Positions 32,177 to 45,563 of a stretch of DNA of 64,000 nt are shown here, piece after piece (position 1 is the stretch's first letter; each line of letters begins with the position of its first letter). The notes below the pieces were generated by a model. The model had not been told where the DNA came from. It made no database searches and saw only the letters and a program-made list of their open reading frames with translations. A program made the position numbers and the translations under genes. Source of the DNA: Xylocopa sonorina. Taxonomy: Eukaryota > Arthropoda > Insecta > Hymenoptera > Apidae. The stretch spans positions 10,788,001-10,852,000 of the forward strand of contig NC_135202.1 of assembly GCF_050948175.1 (NCBI RefSeq), given 5' to 3'.

Positions 32177-35100
32177 TTGCCGCGCTCGTTCCCTTGCGCT
32201 GCTTAATATTTACGACAGCGCCTACCGCCATAAGAATGACCGATAATCGATACATAATCATCGCGGTGTAAACAATAAATGGCGATACGTATATCGAGAG
32301 GTCTCGTATTTATAATATATATCTATGTAACGCTTTGGACGCGCCCTTTTTTTCAAACTCCCCCCTTTCGATACGAAACGATAATATATAACTGTAAAAT
32401 CCATGTGGAATATAAAAAATATTCTCTTGACGTTTCCTACCTAACTATATGAAACACTGCGCTAAGACTGTATACTTCGTTTACGAAACGTATATGCGCG
32501 TATTGTGTTCGTGTTGCACCTTGTCTGCCTCTGTCTGTCTACGTGTGTGTCTGTGTGTGTGTGTCTACGTACTTTCGCGTGTAATTGTACAAGTGTCACG
32601 TGTGGTATGCGTTCCCTCAGCTTTACGTACGATCTTCCTGCTCGTGCTCACGGGAAAGTGTCTTCCTTTACGTCTAAACGAGGCGAAGGCGACCTGGGGT
32701 CCAGTTCCCGGGATCCGTACACCTAACCGTAGCGCTCGTACCTTCGAAACTTCGATCGTTCCCTGCTGCGAGCAGAGGTTTTTGTTTCATGGAATCCCCT
32801 TGGACCTTCGGCGCGCCTCGACCCGTACAAGGGTCTCTTAACTCTACCGAGAGATATGCCGCGTAAACGGAACAGGGCTGAAACAAGGAGAGGCAGGGGC
32901 TAGCGGACAAGGGAAGGGTTGGATACAAGGGTAAGTAGAACGTAGAGTGTCACGGTCTGACCGCGAGAAACGTACGAAAAGGATGTTATACTCTTAGCGC
33001 GTGCGATACCTATGCATGTGTGTGTACGTGTCTCCGTGTGTGTATACGTGTTACGTTTGCATTGTACTTGTGACGAGCGATTACGAGAAAGGGACGAGAG
33101 ATGATAAAGAAGAGATAAACAGAGAGAGAGAGGGAGGTAAATAGAGACGAAACTGAACTCGCTCGACTACACTCTACGACGGGGGTGGGTGTCGACGGTC
33201 GACCGTGAACCGATCGATCTGCGCGTCGGAAATACACCGTGGTACATATCGATAGATTTGAGGAGCACAGCGTCTCTGTACCGAGGGGCTATCTAAGAAA
33301 CAAGCTTCCGGCAAGGCGAGATTCTCAACCGATTTCGCGCCACCCCGATGGACGCCTACGCGTCCACGGTTCTCGCCTACAGCTTCGCTCCTCCGCGTAG
33401 ACGTTGAAGGACTGGCTCTCTGTTCGCGGTCAGACGAGTGCGTGCAACGAGTGGTCTATTCGGGAGCTCGGGAATGTTAGCCGGGGGTGGGTTCTCCTCT
33501 TCGCGTTTCCTCGCGCGGTACCACCTGTACAGCCAAAGGACATGGACAGAGAGTGAGAGATAGAGAGAGAAAGAGATAGAGAGAGAGAGAGAGATTGAGA
33601 TAGATGGGGACCACTGATGTGGTCGACGAACGTCAGGAGAGAGCGTGCTCGTCGAGGAACGACGCGAATTTCACGGAGAGCCCTGAAACACGGGGGGTGG
33701 GTTGCGCGTGAACGGCGTTGAAAACTCGATGAAGGAAAAAACAGTGTTCACGGTCGTGAGGCTTCTTCGTAACGGTAATCGTGTTCGTAATCGCAGCATC
33801 GCGGCTGGTGGCTTGTTATATCATTTCCCCATCCTATATATTCCCTTCTCACCGGATGTGTGTGTACGTGTTACAGTTTCGGTTTACAGAAAAGTGATGC
33901 GTTTAAGTCTAAGTCGCGGTATGTACAAGGTTGGTTGCGATTCATGCCCAAATTAGATATATACGGTTGGTTAAACGACGGTCTCGCGCCCCCGCCGCGG
34001 CGAACCAGCGCGGAGGGACGATCGCAGGCGGCGTCTGTCCGACGCGTGCACTCCCTCGCCTGCTTCATACACTGTATAACAGAGAAAAAATCTATCTGTG
34101 GAACGAAGATCCTATTGGGGAATGTGTCGACACCTCGTCCTGTCGAGCCGGATTCCCACGCGCGCCAAGATTAACGGCGTCGATTCGATCGGGTGCCTAC
34201 GCTCGCACCTGACGGCCGGTAATCTTTGCGCGCGGATGAACGGGCCCTGGACGCGCCTCGCTCGTTAAACTCCTCGTCGCTGGCAAGTCTATACGGTGTA
34301 AAATGCCCTGTAAATCGTCGTCGATGGTAAAACGCTAACTAATATTCCTCGGCCCAGCGAAAGAGAAAATAAGGGAATGGAAAAGAGATCGTCGAAAAGG
34401 GGGCATACGCGGCATCATTCGCGAGTAGCGCGCTGGCCGTTCAGATCGGGCAATTGGAACGGGGGATAGTTGAATGGTACGGCGGAATGGATCGTGGAAT
34501 GACCGAAATACCGGCAGGAACGACCGATCGAACGTTTATCCTCTTCACTTTGTTCGCGTAATTTCGATCGACGCGCGGCAGATTGAGATGAAAGGGTGGA
34601 AAAAGAAACAGAGAATTGAACAGGGAGAAGAACGTCGGTTGAGACACACGGAATAATCGGTCCCGTTTAACGTTCTCCTCCCTTCGGCTATGTACACGCT
34701 CGTTACTCGACCGTTTCCCTCTGTTCTCGAGAGGTGTGTAAGTACTTTGAACGGAAAAGAACGGCCCCTCGCCAAAGGAGAAGAAACCCGACAGCGGCGT
34801 GGAAGAAAACGTCGGGCTCCGGCAAAAGAAACTAACGACGAATGGGTGGTGTTTCGCGGCTCGCGACAAGAAAGGAACGCGAGTTATCCGCGACGGAAGT
34901 AACAAGAAACGAAAAGATTACGAATTGCACTTGGGTTGGTTTCGGGGCTCGGTAAGGCCTCGCGTTTAATTAAAACGAAGTAAGGGAAGAGAGGGGAAGG
35001 AGAAACAGGCGGTACGATTGAAAATGAAAGGGGGAAAGAAATCGATCGTCGTTCGCGCGATTTTACTTGGAACTAGCATCGATGTAACCTTGAACGACTA

Positions 35101-37953
35101 CGTAACGAGAATAAAAATATAGTAGCAATAATAATAAGGATAATATTAATAATGAGGATGACACAACGATCGGGGACGATAATGAGAATGACAATGAGAG
35201 GCGATGGCGGTGATAATGATAAGTACTACGTCGAGTAAACTATTAACAAATGTACGTTGATCGTGTTCGCGTTCACGCAGACACACGCGCACGTACACGC
35301 GTTTATACGGTACGTACGTATATATCTATGCATGCATACGCCTACCTCGGTACGCCTATAGTTACGACAGTGATGTAGGTTAGGTCCTCGAAGGGTTTCC
35401 GAGGTAATTAACATTCTTGCAACGTAATTCTACACGGCACTAGTGATAGAAATATTATCTATAGTGATTTAACGATAGTAACGCGAACGCGTGCACGCGT
35501 GTCTGTACGTGGAATCGCGAACGCATGCCCGTCGAATTTCGTAAACGTTCTCACCCCCGGAACAACGGTACCGGCAATACAATTAATAATAGTTAATAAT
35601 TGTTACGCGTAGCAGTAGGCGACGATAAATCTACCGATAGCAGCGATAATAAAAACTAATAATGTACAACTATCAATGTTAATAAAAATATTAATCGTAA
35701 CCATCTGAACGATAATAATAATGACGTCCGTAACAGCGATTAATACGCGTGATTAAATTAACGAGTCTCGTCGTTAGCGTACAGAGCCAGACGCGAGCAA
35801 GCGCCTTGTTCAGTCGACGCTAATTGTCGCAATTAGAAGAAAAAAAAGAACGAAATTCGTACGATTAAGTATGTCCTATCACGATCGATCGATCGTCATT
35901 GTCGTCGACCAGCAATAACCGGAAAAGACGGCACACGGTTCGCGTCGATGTTCCTGTGTCCGTGTGTATTGTGTGTACGTGTGTGTATGCGTGTGTGTGT
36001 GACGCGATCTTAAAAAGAAAACGAAAAAAAAGAGGCGCAGTCGACGAAATGAGGATTGATTTAATTCGTCGAAGGGTCGACGAAGGGGGTGGTGGTTGGG
36101 AATCGCGACGAAGCTACGCCTCGCATGCCCCTTTCCTTATTTTCTCTTTGACCCGAATTCGTGGTGTTCCGGTTATCGGGAGGTATCCGTACGCCCTAAG
36201 GGACCCGCGTCTTTCTCACAGCCTCGCTACGCGGTCTCGATGAAACGGATCGAGGACCGTTTTTACCCTCCGCGCTGCGTTCCCCGGCGATCCACCAAAA
36301 CGACGATCATCGCAAAATCTTCGCGCGTTCCCTCTATACAATTCATTATTTTTTTTTTGTTTTGTTTGTTTGTTTGTTTTAAGAGCATATAAAAAGTCGT
36401 GTGGCACATTGACGGTTGGAATGTTATCATTGTTTCATTAAATTTATAATAAGAATCATAATAATTAATAATAGTAGTAATATAGTACTTCTTTGTGTTA
36501 TTAATAATATTCTTTTTATGTATATTTAATAATAATTAATAATAATAATATATATATAATATATATATATATAATATATACCTTTTTTGTTTATTATAGT
36601 AGTTTGTTTCCTCTGCACTTATCGTTTATATTCTGTGCTGACTGCGGGTTTTGATTTGAGGGGACTTTTCGCCCGGTGCCACGATCGCCTGGGGCCGCGT
36701 TCGCGTCGATCGTTCCACGGATCCGGCGATCGTCCATCGAACGAGCGCCCAGCCGAGGCGGAACGCGTCGATCGCGCGGCACGCCATCGAGACGATACAC
36801 GGCTGGCCCGGGCGATCCTTGCGTTTATTTTTTTTATTTTATTTTATTTTTTTACTTTTTGTTTTTGCATTGCTCCTCGTGGCATCTGCGTTTTGCGTTT
36901 GATCACTGCTTGGAATTAATGTGAGATGTAGAGATATTTTTTGTGTTTTTTTTTCGTTTTTTTTTTCTTTTTGCTCTAGTTAGCTGTAGTTTGTAAAACT
37001 CGGAATATGCACGGCGATCGTAGCGAGTGGTCGCGACCTGTCTCGCGATCGGCGGCGTGCCCTGCTCAGACAGAGAGAGATGTCTATTGTTGCTGCTTGT
37101 GTGTTGCCGGTTGTATCTGTTCTCAGTGCCCGGGTGAGTATGCAACCCGCGGCACGCGCAGGGAAACGATCGGACGTTCGCGACGCCATCGAGATCTTCG
37201 AATTCGAACCCCGTTTTACCGCGCTAAGTCCGCGCATGGCCTGGCGAGGGGTTTTGGTACGGTCGCGTTGGCCGCGAACGGGTCGAGCGTCGAAACCCTC
37301 GACCGGAAGGGGAGAGAGATCCGAGTGGCGTCCGTCACGAACGCGCCCCGCTTTAAACTGTAAGGAGACGACTGGTATCGGGAGGCTGCGATATTGTTGT
37401 AGCTGTATGTAGAAAGCAAACTGCGTGTATTGTTATACTTCTGGTGTTTCGCTTGATATAACTTTCAAATTTTTTTTCTTTTTTTTGCTTTTTTACTTTT
37501 TAGCGTGTCACTGAGTGTGCGTGTGTGGTCGGAGATGCGGGTGAATTGTTGCCTTTTTTTCCTTTTTGTATTTTAATCGAAAAGAGCAATTGCCATAGGT
37601 TGTCCGGAGGGGTTGTTCATTGTGGATGGATGACGATCTGTCCGATGGGATTTTCGGTGCGGAGGGATCGGAGCGTGGGGGATTTTAGATCCGATTGGAT
37701 GCTTAGTTTTATCAATTGATTTCATCTTTTCTCTCCTACTTGTCCTTAAATTACCTCTTTCCCTTTCGGTTCGGTATTCTAGTTTAAACTTTTAAAAACC
37801 TTTTGTAGCGTATCGGAACAGGCCCGGCCTGGCCGCGACGCTGGCGCTCGTCAAGGCTCGTCGGAAAACGGGTGTCCGTGAAACCGGCTCGTAGGGCGAA
37901 CGGAAGAACGGCGGGAAAACCTGGTGGCACTTCTCGGATCTATCTATCTCTCG

Positions 37954-37958
<5 letters not shown>

Positions 37959-38002
<44 letters not shown>
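37959..38002. repeat. CT microsatellite
   Basis: About 22 CT units, almost uninterrupted. Confidence 0.95.
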
Positions 38003-38005
<3 letters not shown>

Positions 38006-38867
38006 CGTTCGTTCTTCCGCGCTTTCTCTCTTTCTCGTATACGTGACGTACGTCGCTCGGACGTGTCTTTTGATTAATCCACCGGCAGTTCAGCGTACTT
38101 GGTCCGTAACTAGTTGGTCGTACTTTGAATTTCCGGTGCGTGTGATTCCAGAGTGATTTTGGTACAGACAGGACTTTGATCGAAGCACCCGAGCCGCGCC
38201 ACCGTGTCGTTCCCGGTCGACGTTCGAGGGCCCGTTAACGAGCCGATTTAACCAATCGTTTTCAACGCGACGCGAATGTTTCTAATTACGATAATTACAC
38301 CGGATGACACGATCGATGCCACTCGTCATCGGAGCGGGATATCGTCGCGCGTCGATCGGTATCGCGCGCGCGACGAGATCGCCTCTGTCACGGAAGTGAC
38401 GGTGGGTAACGCGCTCGCGCTGCCAGGCCAGGCTTACACAGTGACGATATTAGAAAACACAAACGTAAAGGAACGAAAGGGCACGATATACAAACAACTA
38501 AAGCGCCAAACTACGAGTACTACCGGTGCTAACTACGTAGTACCAGCGCCATTATTATTCGTCATAATTACTTTTCTCTTTTTTTTCCTCGCTTCGTTTT
38601 TTTACCTAAACTGCCTACGTAGTCGAAAAGAACCAGGCATAGTCAGCGACCGGACCGAACGCCTCCGATCTGGCCCGCCAGCCATCGCGGAAAATGAGAT
38701 CCGCGACCGACGAGGACGCATTCGCTCTGGGTTCGCAAACGAGACCCCGACTTCAGTTCGCTCCTTAAACCTCGAAATAGGAACATGAAAGTAATTTCGA
38801 CTCGCGTATGGAACAAGAAGTAATTGTACTTTAAAGAATACATCACCGTTTTCTTCTTTTCTTTTTC

Positions 38868-38890
38868 TTTTTTTTTTTTTTTTTTTTTTT
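38868..38890. repeat. T homopolymer, 23 bp
   Basis: Uninterrupted T-run, preceded by CTTTT units. It would read as an A-run in a minus-strand transcript. Confidence 0.9.
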
Positions 38891-39148
38891 GATGGACGAA
38901 TAATACCTTTGTTTAAACGAACTTCGTTTCTCACCCGTTGACGCTCGTACGGACGCGGCAAACGATCGCGCGTATTCACTTTTTTCACTTTACGCCTTCG
39001 GTTTCTATTTTTCTCTCTCAATTGCGTTCAATTTTATTTCTTTTTCAGTCGCGCGACATCCGAATCTGATGATCACTAAACGTTGAATTTACTTTGTAAT
39101 ATAAAAGTATACTTTATAAAAGTTCACGATCTAGCCTCTCTAACGATC

Positions 39149-39184
39149 GACCAGCCGCGCCGTCGATCGACGGCGCGGCTGGTC
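39149..39184. repeat. 36-bp perfect GC-rich palindrome with no spacer
   Basis: The left half GACCAGCCGCGCCGTCGA is followed directly by its exact reverse complement TCGACGGCGCGGCTGGTC. The centre is TCGATCGA. The bases just outside do not pair (C at 39148, T at 39185), so the symmetry has sharp ends. It belongs to none of the repeat families listed here. Confidence 0.97.
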
Positions 39185-40698
39185 TCTCCGCGGCGCGGCG
39201 CGTTCAAAGAATGATCAGAAAAAGGAAAGACACCTTCGCAGAGTGGCAGCAGCGAGAACGGATGATTTCGCGTAAGCTCGTTCATTCCCAGCTGTCGCGT
39301 GAGAGCATTGCAGAGCAAAGAAATCGCTGTCAGTCGCAATACGAGGAGGCTCCGCGATTCGGGCTGATGTCGGAGGCGTGGTCGCTCGCGCTGGCTTTCC
39401 CTTGCGTTCTTAGCCATTTTTCATCTTTTTGTTTTGTTTTTTTTTTTTCTTAATTCTCTCTTCGCGCGCTTCGAGTCTTCCGATTTTATTCTCCTTTGTT
39501 TCGTTTGCTTTGTTTTCGTCGTTATATCTATCTATAACCTATCTATTTAGCTTCCTTCCCACATTCGGCCGGGTGCGCCGCGCGCAGTACGAGACGCGGT
39601 TGCGCGCGGCCCACGCGCCTTTATTTGTTTTTTTTTCTACTTTTTTTTTCACGCGTTAGAAGTCTCCGTAATTTATATATCGGTGTCTAAGAGCCGGACG
39701 TCGAATCGACGCCTCGTCGACTTGTTCGCCCAGTGAACACAAATCGGTATGTTGTCGCGTTACGTCGCGTCACGTCGGTTTATAGCGTATACGAATTCAC
39801 GGAGAGACCGCGTCCCGGGACCGCTGCCAGGGACCCAGCGAGTCCTCGCGTCTTATTCTTCTTCTTTTTTCCCCACCCTCGTTTTCTTTCCTTTTCTTTA
39901 GAGTCATTGCATGACTAGAGCCTACGAATTACACGAGCTTATTTAAAGCCAATTAGAAAGGTACCAAGTTTTCGACCGACGACGGACCGGACCATCCCTC
40001 GGTTTCTACGTTGGTCCAGGCGGTAAATACTTCTGATCTAACACACACCCCCTTCCCGCCCTTTTCAACCCTCGATCGGACGCGTGATTCTTCGCTCTTT
40101 TCTTTTCTTTTTTTTTTCTTTCCCCCATCCAAAGATCGATCAATCGGAAAATGTTCGAGAAACGGCCGAGAAAGAACAGATGATGAGATATTCACTTGGT
40201 TTTCTTTTTTTGTTTTGGTATACAGATAGAATTTCATTTCAACCCCCGAGAGGATCATCGGGAAGAAAAGCGCGAACGTTCGAAGATGGTCAAAATAGCG
40301 TAGCGTATTTCGTCGTCGAATCGACGTCGGCTTCTTCTTGTAGTGTACGCGAGTGCGTGTACGTGTGAACGTGGTCGTGTCTGTATCGTGTCTGTGTGTA
40401 AGTGTACGCGTGTACGTGTATCCCTATGTGAACGACAGGCCAGCTCTTCGTTGATCACGAAAATCCCAACATTCGAGAATGCGTGAATTGAAAATAGAAT
40501 TTAAAAAACGGTAACCTAGCGCGTAACAGTTCGTTTTCTCCATTTTTCATCGACGTTTGTCAACGTGTCGTGTACGCGTGTGGAAGTGCGAACGAACGCG
40601 TGTCGCGGTGTGTCTCGTGTAACGTGTGCGTGAACCGGGTATAGTGTCAGTGTACCTAATTGCACTTATTCGACAAAACGGAACGTAAAAACGAACGC

Positions 40699-40739
40699 AA
40701 GATGGCGGCCGGACGGCCCTGGAACGTATACATACGGAG
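40699..40739 (+). promoter_or_regulatory. AAGATGGCGGCC element, possible translation start with donor
   Basis: AAGATGGCGGCC matches the YY1/Pleiohomeotic consensus and is also an ideal start context. Twelve codons (MAAGRPWNVYIR) follow and end at AG|GTAATA. CpG-rich sequence precedes it. It is either a regulatory element or a first coding exon of an unseen plus-strand gene. Confidence 0.3.
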
Positions 40740-41741
40740 GTAATATACTTTTAAAATTTAGCTTAAAAGTCGCCTGTCTCTCGGCTTTCTTCTCCCCTTC
40801 GCCCACCTGCGCTTTTCTAGCCGCCTCTGTCCCGCTTCACCGCCTCCTACCCCTAAGAACAAACCTCTCCCGACCCTCGAACTAAAGCTTCAGTTTGCTG
40901 CTACGGTATTACATTCGTCGTTCGTTCTATTTGCGAGTCGTAAAAACGTAACGTCGAAACTTAGGCACAATTTGGAACTGTTTAGACCATTTCTACACGA
41001 CCCCACTCCGACGGAGTTCGCGTGTCCCGCGTTCGAAGAAAGTGATTGGCCCGTGCTCGTAATCAATACTTTCAAGTTCTCCGTTAAATTGTTACGTTCG
41101 ATCGTCGATGAGCGAGTTTTAATAACCGTGCTTCAAATTAATCTCCCTAGTAATAGCGAAAAAAAAGAGCCAGGGAAAATACAGGAGAAAAAAAAAAAAA
41201 AGATTAATCGGAAACGTTTCATCTATTGGACGGCCATCCAATTTCGCTTCGTGACTGAAACACGCGAACATCCCCTGCGCAAACCATTACCAAACGTGAC
41301 GTACTCTGTGAGGTAGCTGACATTGAGCCGTTTCAGGGCCAATCGGACCAAATCTTCCAGTTTTTGGAAACTCGACGCGCCCGGAAGTTATTCTACGCTG
41401 CCCGATGTCGAACAAACGATAAACGTTCAATTTTCTTCTCTTCTTCTACTTTTTGACCGATCAACGATTACGATTTCAATCGAAATAGAATTTGCTCCTT
41501 TCCTTCGTGTCTTTTGTTCTATTTTTTTTCTTTTTTCTTAATCCACGCGCTTCTTTTCCGTCCCTAGACGCGTTTTTGGGGGAAGAGAAGGAGTCGGTGT
41601 CGGCGATCGAATGTTTTCTCTGTTCCGTCCGATGAGATAGTGAATGAAAAGCAGAAAACGCGCGCGTAACGAAAAACAGTGAAGCGATGAAAGAAAGGTG
41701 ACAAAAAAACGGGAATCTTTGGGCCCGACTTTCCGAGCGAT

Positions 41742-41753
41742 GCCCGCCATCTT
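41742..41753 (-). promoter_or_regulatory. Second AAGATGGCGGGC element, opposite strand
   Basis: On the minus strand this reads AAGATGGCGGGC, again a YY1/Pho-like site. It lies about 1 kb from the first and points towards it. Confidence 0.3.
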
Positions 41754-42320
41754 GGTCCCGTCTGACCACCGGTGTGGATAAACGTAATCTCGCGATCTCG
41801 CCTCTCCCGTATTTCTTTCATTTGGTTTCTTTGTTTTGTTTTGTTTTCTTCTTTTTTTTTTCATTTTTGTTGGCTTTCGATTTGCTCTCTCCTACTCGTC
41901 ATTTTGTCTCCGCACACCGTAATTACAATAGTATTTTGTTTTTTTTTCTTTATATCCGTAATCTTACACATATACACTAGCTGGTTACAATAATTTGTGA
42001 AAAATATACATCAAAATTTTGTTACTTTTTACATCACAGATATTTTAATATAATATATCTTCTTTTAATTCTTAAAGATTTCTTTTCCTCCCCGTTTTTC
42101 GACCAATCCGTCTCTCGCCGGATCGTATTCATTTTTTTTTCTTCTTTTCTCTAGCGTATCGCCCGCGACGTAGAAAGAGACGGCCGGATAACTGCGAACG
42201 AAATCGCGTCTCTCGTCCCCCCTTGTTCGCTTTGTATTTTTTTTCTCTTTACCCTCGTCAGAACGAATTTTCGAACGCCTTCGCGACTCGATCGAATTTG
42301 GCCCGCGATTTCTAATTTCG

Positions 42321-42337
42321 CCCCCCCCCCCCCCCCC
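42321..42337. repeat. C homopolymer, 17 bp
   Basis: Uninterrupted C-run on the plus strand, so G17 on the minus strand. Confidence 0.95.
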
Positions 42338-42593
42338 TGCGCCGTTTAATTTCGCAACAACTCAATTTCTCGTTCTCGTCCCGCCGTCTCCCTCGAAGAA
42401 AAAAAAAAAAAAAAGAAAAAAAAGACCCACGTAAATCGACACTTGTTTCTTTTCTTTTACAGTCGCGTTGGCAACGATATCTGCCCTAGCCTGTGCGATC
42501 TCCCCCTCCCGCGTCAATGTTTTTTCAGAAACAAATTTCAACATCGACAATTTGCCTAGAACCGCTTCCACGATTACCAATGGACAGGTCTCA

Positions 42594-42610
42594 CCCCCCC
42601 CCCCCCCCCC
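42594..42610. repeat. C homopolymer, 17 bp
   Basis: A second C17 run, only 256 bp from the first. Confidence 0.95.
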
Positions 42611-44913
42611 TGGAACGCCGATAATGTTTAAAATCACAGAACAGTCGTCCGATTCGCTAACCCATAATCCCGTTAATTTGCCCCGAAAAATAGAGAAGCT
42701 CCGAATTCCACGAGCCGGAAACGAGACGTTCCTCGTGCTCGTTAATCGCTCGAAATCGCTTGCGGCAGACACGTTGACGCGACTGTGTCACTGGGAAATC
42801 ATTACACGGCAGCCTCGTTAATTACGCCGTTAGCGCCGATCGTCCCAATTGTCGCGAAACCGATCGTCCCGTTCCTTGGCGAACGCGGACGAGACTCGTA
42901 AGCGGCCGCGTACCTAATTTGTGCAGGAATCGGGACCGTCGTCGTCGAGCCGGAAACTCCCTCGACGTACCAACGATACACGCGCGGATCCTCGAGCGAT
43001 CGTTGTGCGTTTAATCGTATCGAATCGAGAGGAATGGTAATACAAAATTTAACGAGTACCACAGGTCTCGTGCCTCTCCTCCAAGTTGCTTTCGCGAATG
43101 TCGGTTACGTTCTCGTTTGGAGCCATCTCGAACGGACGATCGAGGCTCGAGGAACCGACGTGACCGTGGATCAGCGACGACGGCGGTCGATCCCTGGTGT
43201 TTAGAGAACGCGTGCAGAGCATCGCGACGTATACCTTTTGTAAACTGTAATTGAATTAACGACAATCATAATGTACGCACGTTTTACAATCATCCGCACG
43301 ATAAATATTCATTTTTCACATCTAACGATAAATCTTTCGTAAGGGGATATATCGGGAGTCTCTTTCGCACCGAGCGGTGTCGGTGAACTGGATTCAACGG
43401 GGGATGGAGGGTGGCAGAAGGGTGGCAGAGGAGTCGATTAATACGAGGGTTACCAAGTAAAGTTGGTAAGGCGGGAAAGAAGGAAGGGGAGGGTCGGGAA
43501 GGATGCAGGAGAAGAGGGCGGTGGTTTGGGGCGAGTGTAAGAAATATCCTTCTCTTTCTTTTGGTGTAGTGCCTGGTGAATGTTTTTAGAAAAAGGTATC
43601 CGTTTGTTTTTTTTTTCGTTTTCATTATTCCCTTATCCTTCGAGGTATCGAGTAGTTAAAGATCACACCGAACGATTTATACCTTTGACGCGAAGCGGGT
43701 GGTCGGCTGGTGAGTGATTAAAAAGGGGTGACTTTAGTGGACACAAGGTAGAAGGTAAGGTTTAAATTTACGTTTACACACAATCATGATTAGTGCTTTG
43801 TTTTTCGCTTGTGTTTTCTGCTGTTCAGCGTCGTATTAATTATTACGTGTTTATTTATTTACTTATTATTTTTTTTTTTTTGTTTCTTTAACCCTAAGGA
43901 GATCTTAACGTTTACACTCAATAACTTGTGATTTTTTTTTCTGTTTTCCGACGCGCTTCTCTGCGTGGGTGCGGTTCACCCTTTTTCCTCCCTTGTAGTT
44001 CATGTTCATCCGTTTAACGTTACTCCTTAATTCACGGTTTTTTTGCTTTAAGTTTAGGATAAATTTTTCGTTTAAGTTTAGTTTCCAAAAAACACCGAGA
44101 GAATAGCCTTGTTTACACGATTTACTTTTTTTTTCCCCGTAAGGTATAATTTTTTTTGCGTTAATAAGGAATTTTTGCATTTTTTTTTTTTAAACACCGA
44201 ACATACATGCCTTATACTTTATGTACAGCCTAGAGTCTTTCAGTCGTTACTTTACTTAAAGAGAGTCGTGTGAGATGAGTGCGTGAATTATCCTTTCGTT
44301 TCCGCTGTCCTCTGTTGTTTCCCATTTACCCCTCTAATGTATTCCCTTTTTAGAATCAGAACTGCGAATCATCCTCGACACGCGAGAGAAAGACGGAGAA
44401 CCGTGTCTTCTCGTTACGCGTTGTTCTCGTTTTGCTACGCGTGTTCTCTATTTTTCTTTTGCCTCTTCTTTTTTTCTTTTTTCATCTTTTGGCTAACGAA
44501 TCATCCTGCCTCGAATTCGCTGCTTCCCGTCGATTTCGTCTTTTGGTCCAACGTCCTGCTCGGCTACTACACACTAGCGAAACGACGAAATCGCCAACGT
44601 TCTTCCATTTATTCGTTCGCATTTCTCCCCTACGTTTCCTGAACCACCTGTTTCATCTCTATTATAGTCAAGGATCTCCTGTCGAACGGAATTCTAATCG
44701 GAAATACGAGAAGATACCTCGATAGTCGCGCGCACGACGCTCAAATGGACAACCTTGCGAAAAAATTAGTCAAAAGAGGAGGGACTGGCGTTCTTCGTGT
44801 CGTGTCACTCGCCACGGTCCAGACTGGAGGACCGCGGGACGTTTTCACGCTTCCTACTACTCGACGATGCGACTGATCCTTGCAAATTAGACAACTCTTT
44901 AAAAATCGCTAAC

Positions 44914-44961
44914 GTAGTAGTAGTAGTAGTAGTAGTAGTCGTCGTCGTCGTCGTCGTCGTC
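44914..44961. repeat. GTA-to-GTC triplet tract
   Basis: About nine GTA units pass directly into about seven GTC units. A single substituted unit type has spread over one half of the array. Confidence 0.95.
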
Positions 44962-45550
44962 ATCGAAACGATCGATAAAAGCTTTAAAAATTCGTTTAAT
45001 CCCTGAAAAAAGGTACCAGTGAACAGTTTTTTCCGCGAGCGTGCTTTCCTTCGATTCGAAATTTCTAAACTCCCTTAAAGAACGATCGCGGTCGCGGGGC
45101 GGCCGATCGTTTTGCGACGCGTTCGATCGTTTCGTCTAATTTCTTTTTCTTTCTTTCTCGCCCCTCCCTTTTCGTCGCTGAAAGGAAAGTACACCGCCGA
45201 GAGAGACGTCCGCGCGCGCACGTGACGGCCGTTTCGCCGTTTTCCCTGATTCGTCGTGCACGTTTCGAGTCCGTCGTGTCGACGCGTTAAGATTACAAAA
45301 AAATTAAAAAAAAAAAAGAAAAAGAACTCGGATCCTTCCAGAGAGAAAAGCGACAGCGGGCCGCCGTTCGTCAGCCGCCCCGTTACCCTCTACGCGGTAG
45401 AAAATTTGCATTCGTATCAAAATGTGTGGCCGTTGCCGCGCGTAAGAACAAATACGTTTTTCGTGTTTTCCTTTTTTTTTTCTTTTTCTTTCGTTTAGCT
45501 TCGTTTCGCGATTTCGGTAAAGGACTAACCGAGTCGAGAGCAAGCGCGCG

Positions 45551-45563
45551 CCCCCCCCCCCCC
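45551..45563. repeat. C homopolymer, 13 bp
   Basis: Uninterrupted C-run following a GCGCGC step. Confidence 0.95.

Larger units (their letters stand above)
28701..36400. other. Gene-free tract, middle part
   Basis: No supported gene. The stretch holds repeated alternating GTGTACGTG segments (about 28845, 31610, 32530, 33010, 33855, 35275 and 35950), GA tracts at 33120 and 33550-33598, and a C-run at 30333. Open frames up to 170 codons (30595-31107) have random composition. Confidence 0.55.
36401..40690. other. Gene-free tract, continued
   Basis: T-rich tracts alternate with CpG-rich patches. A CT microsatellite and a 36-bp palindrome are listed separately. No supported gene. Confidence 0.55.
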
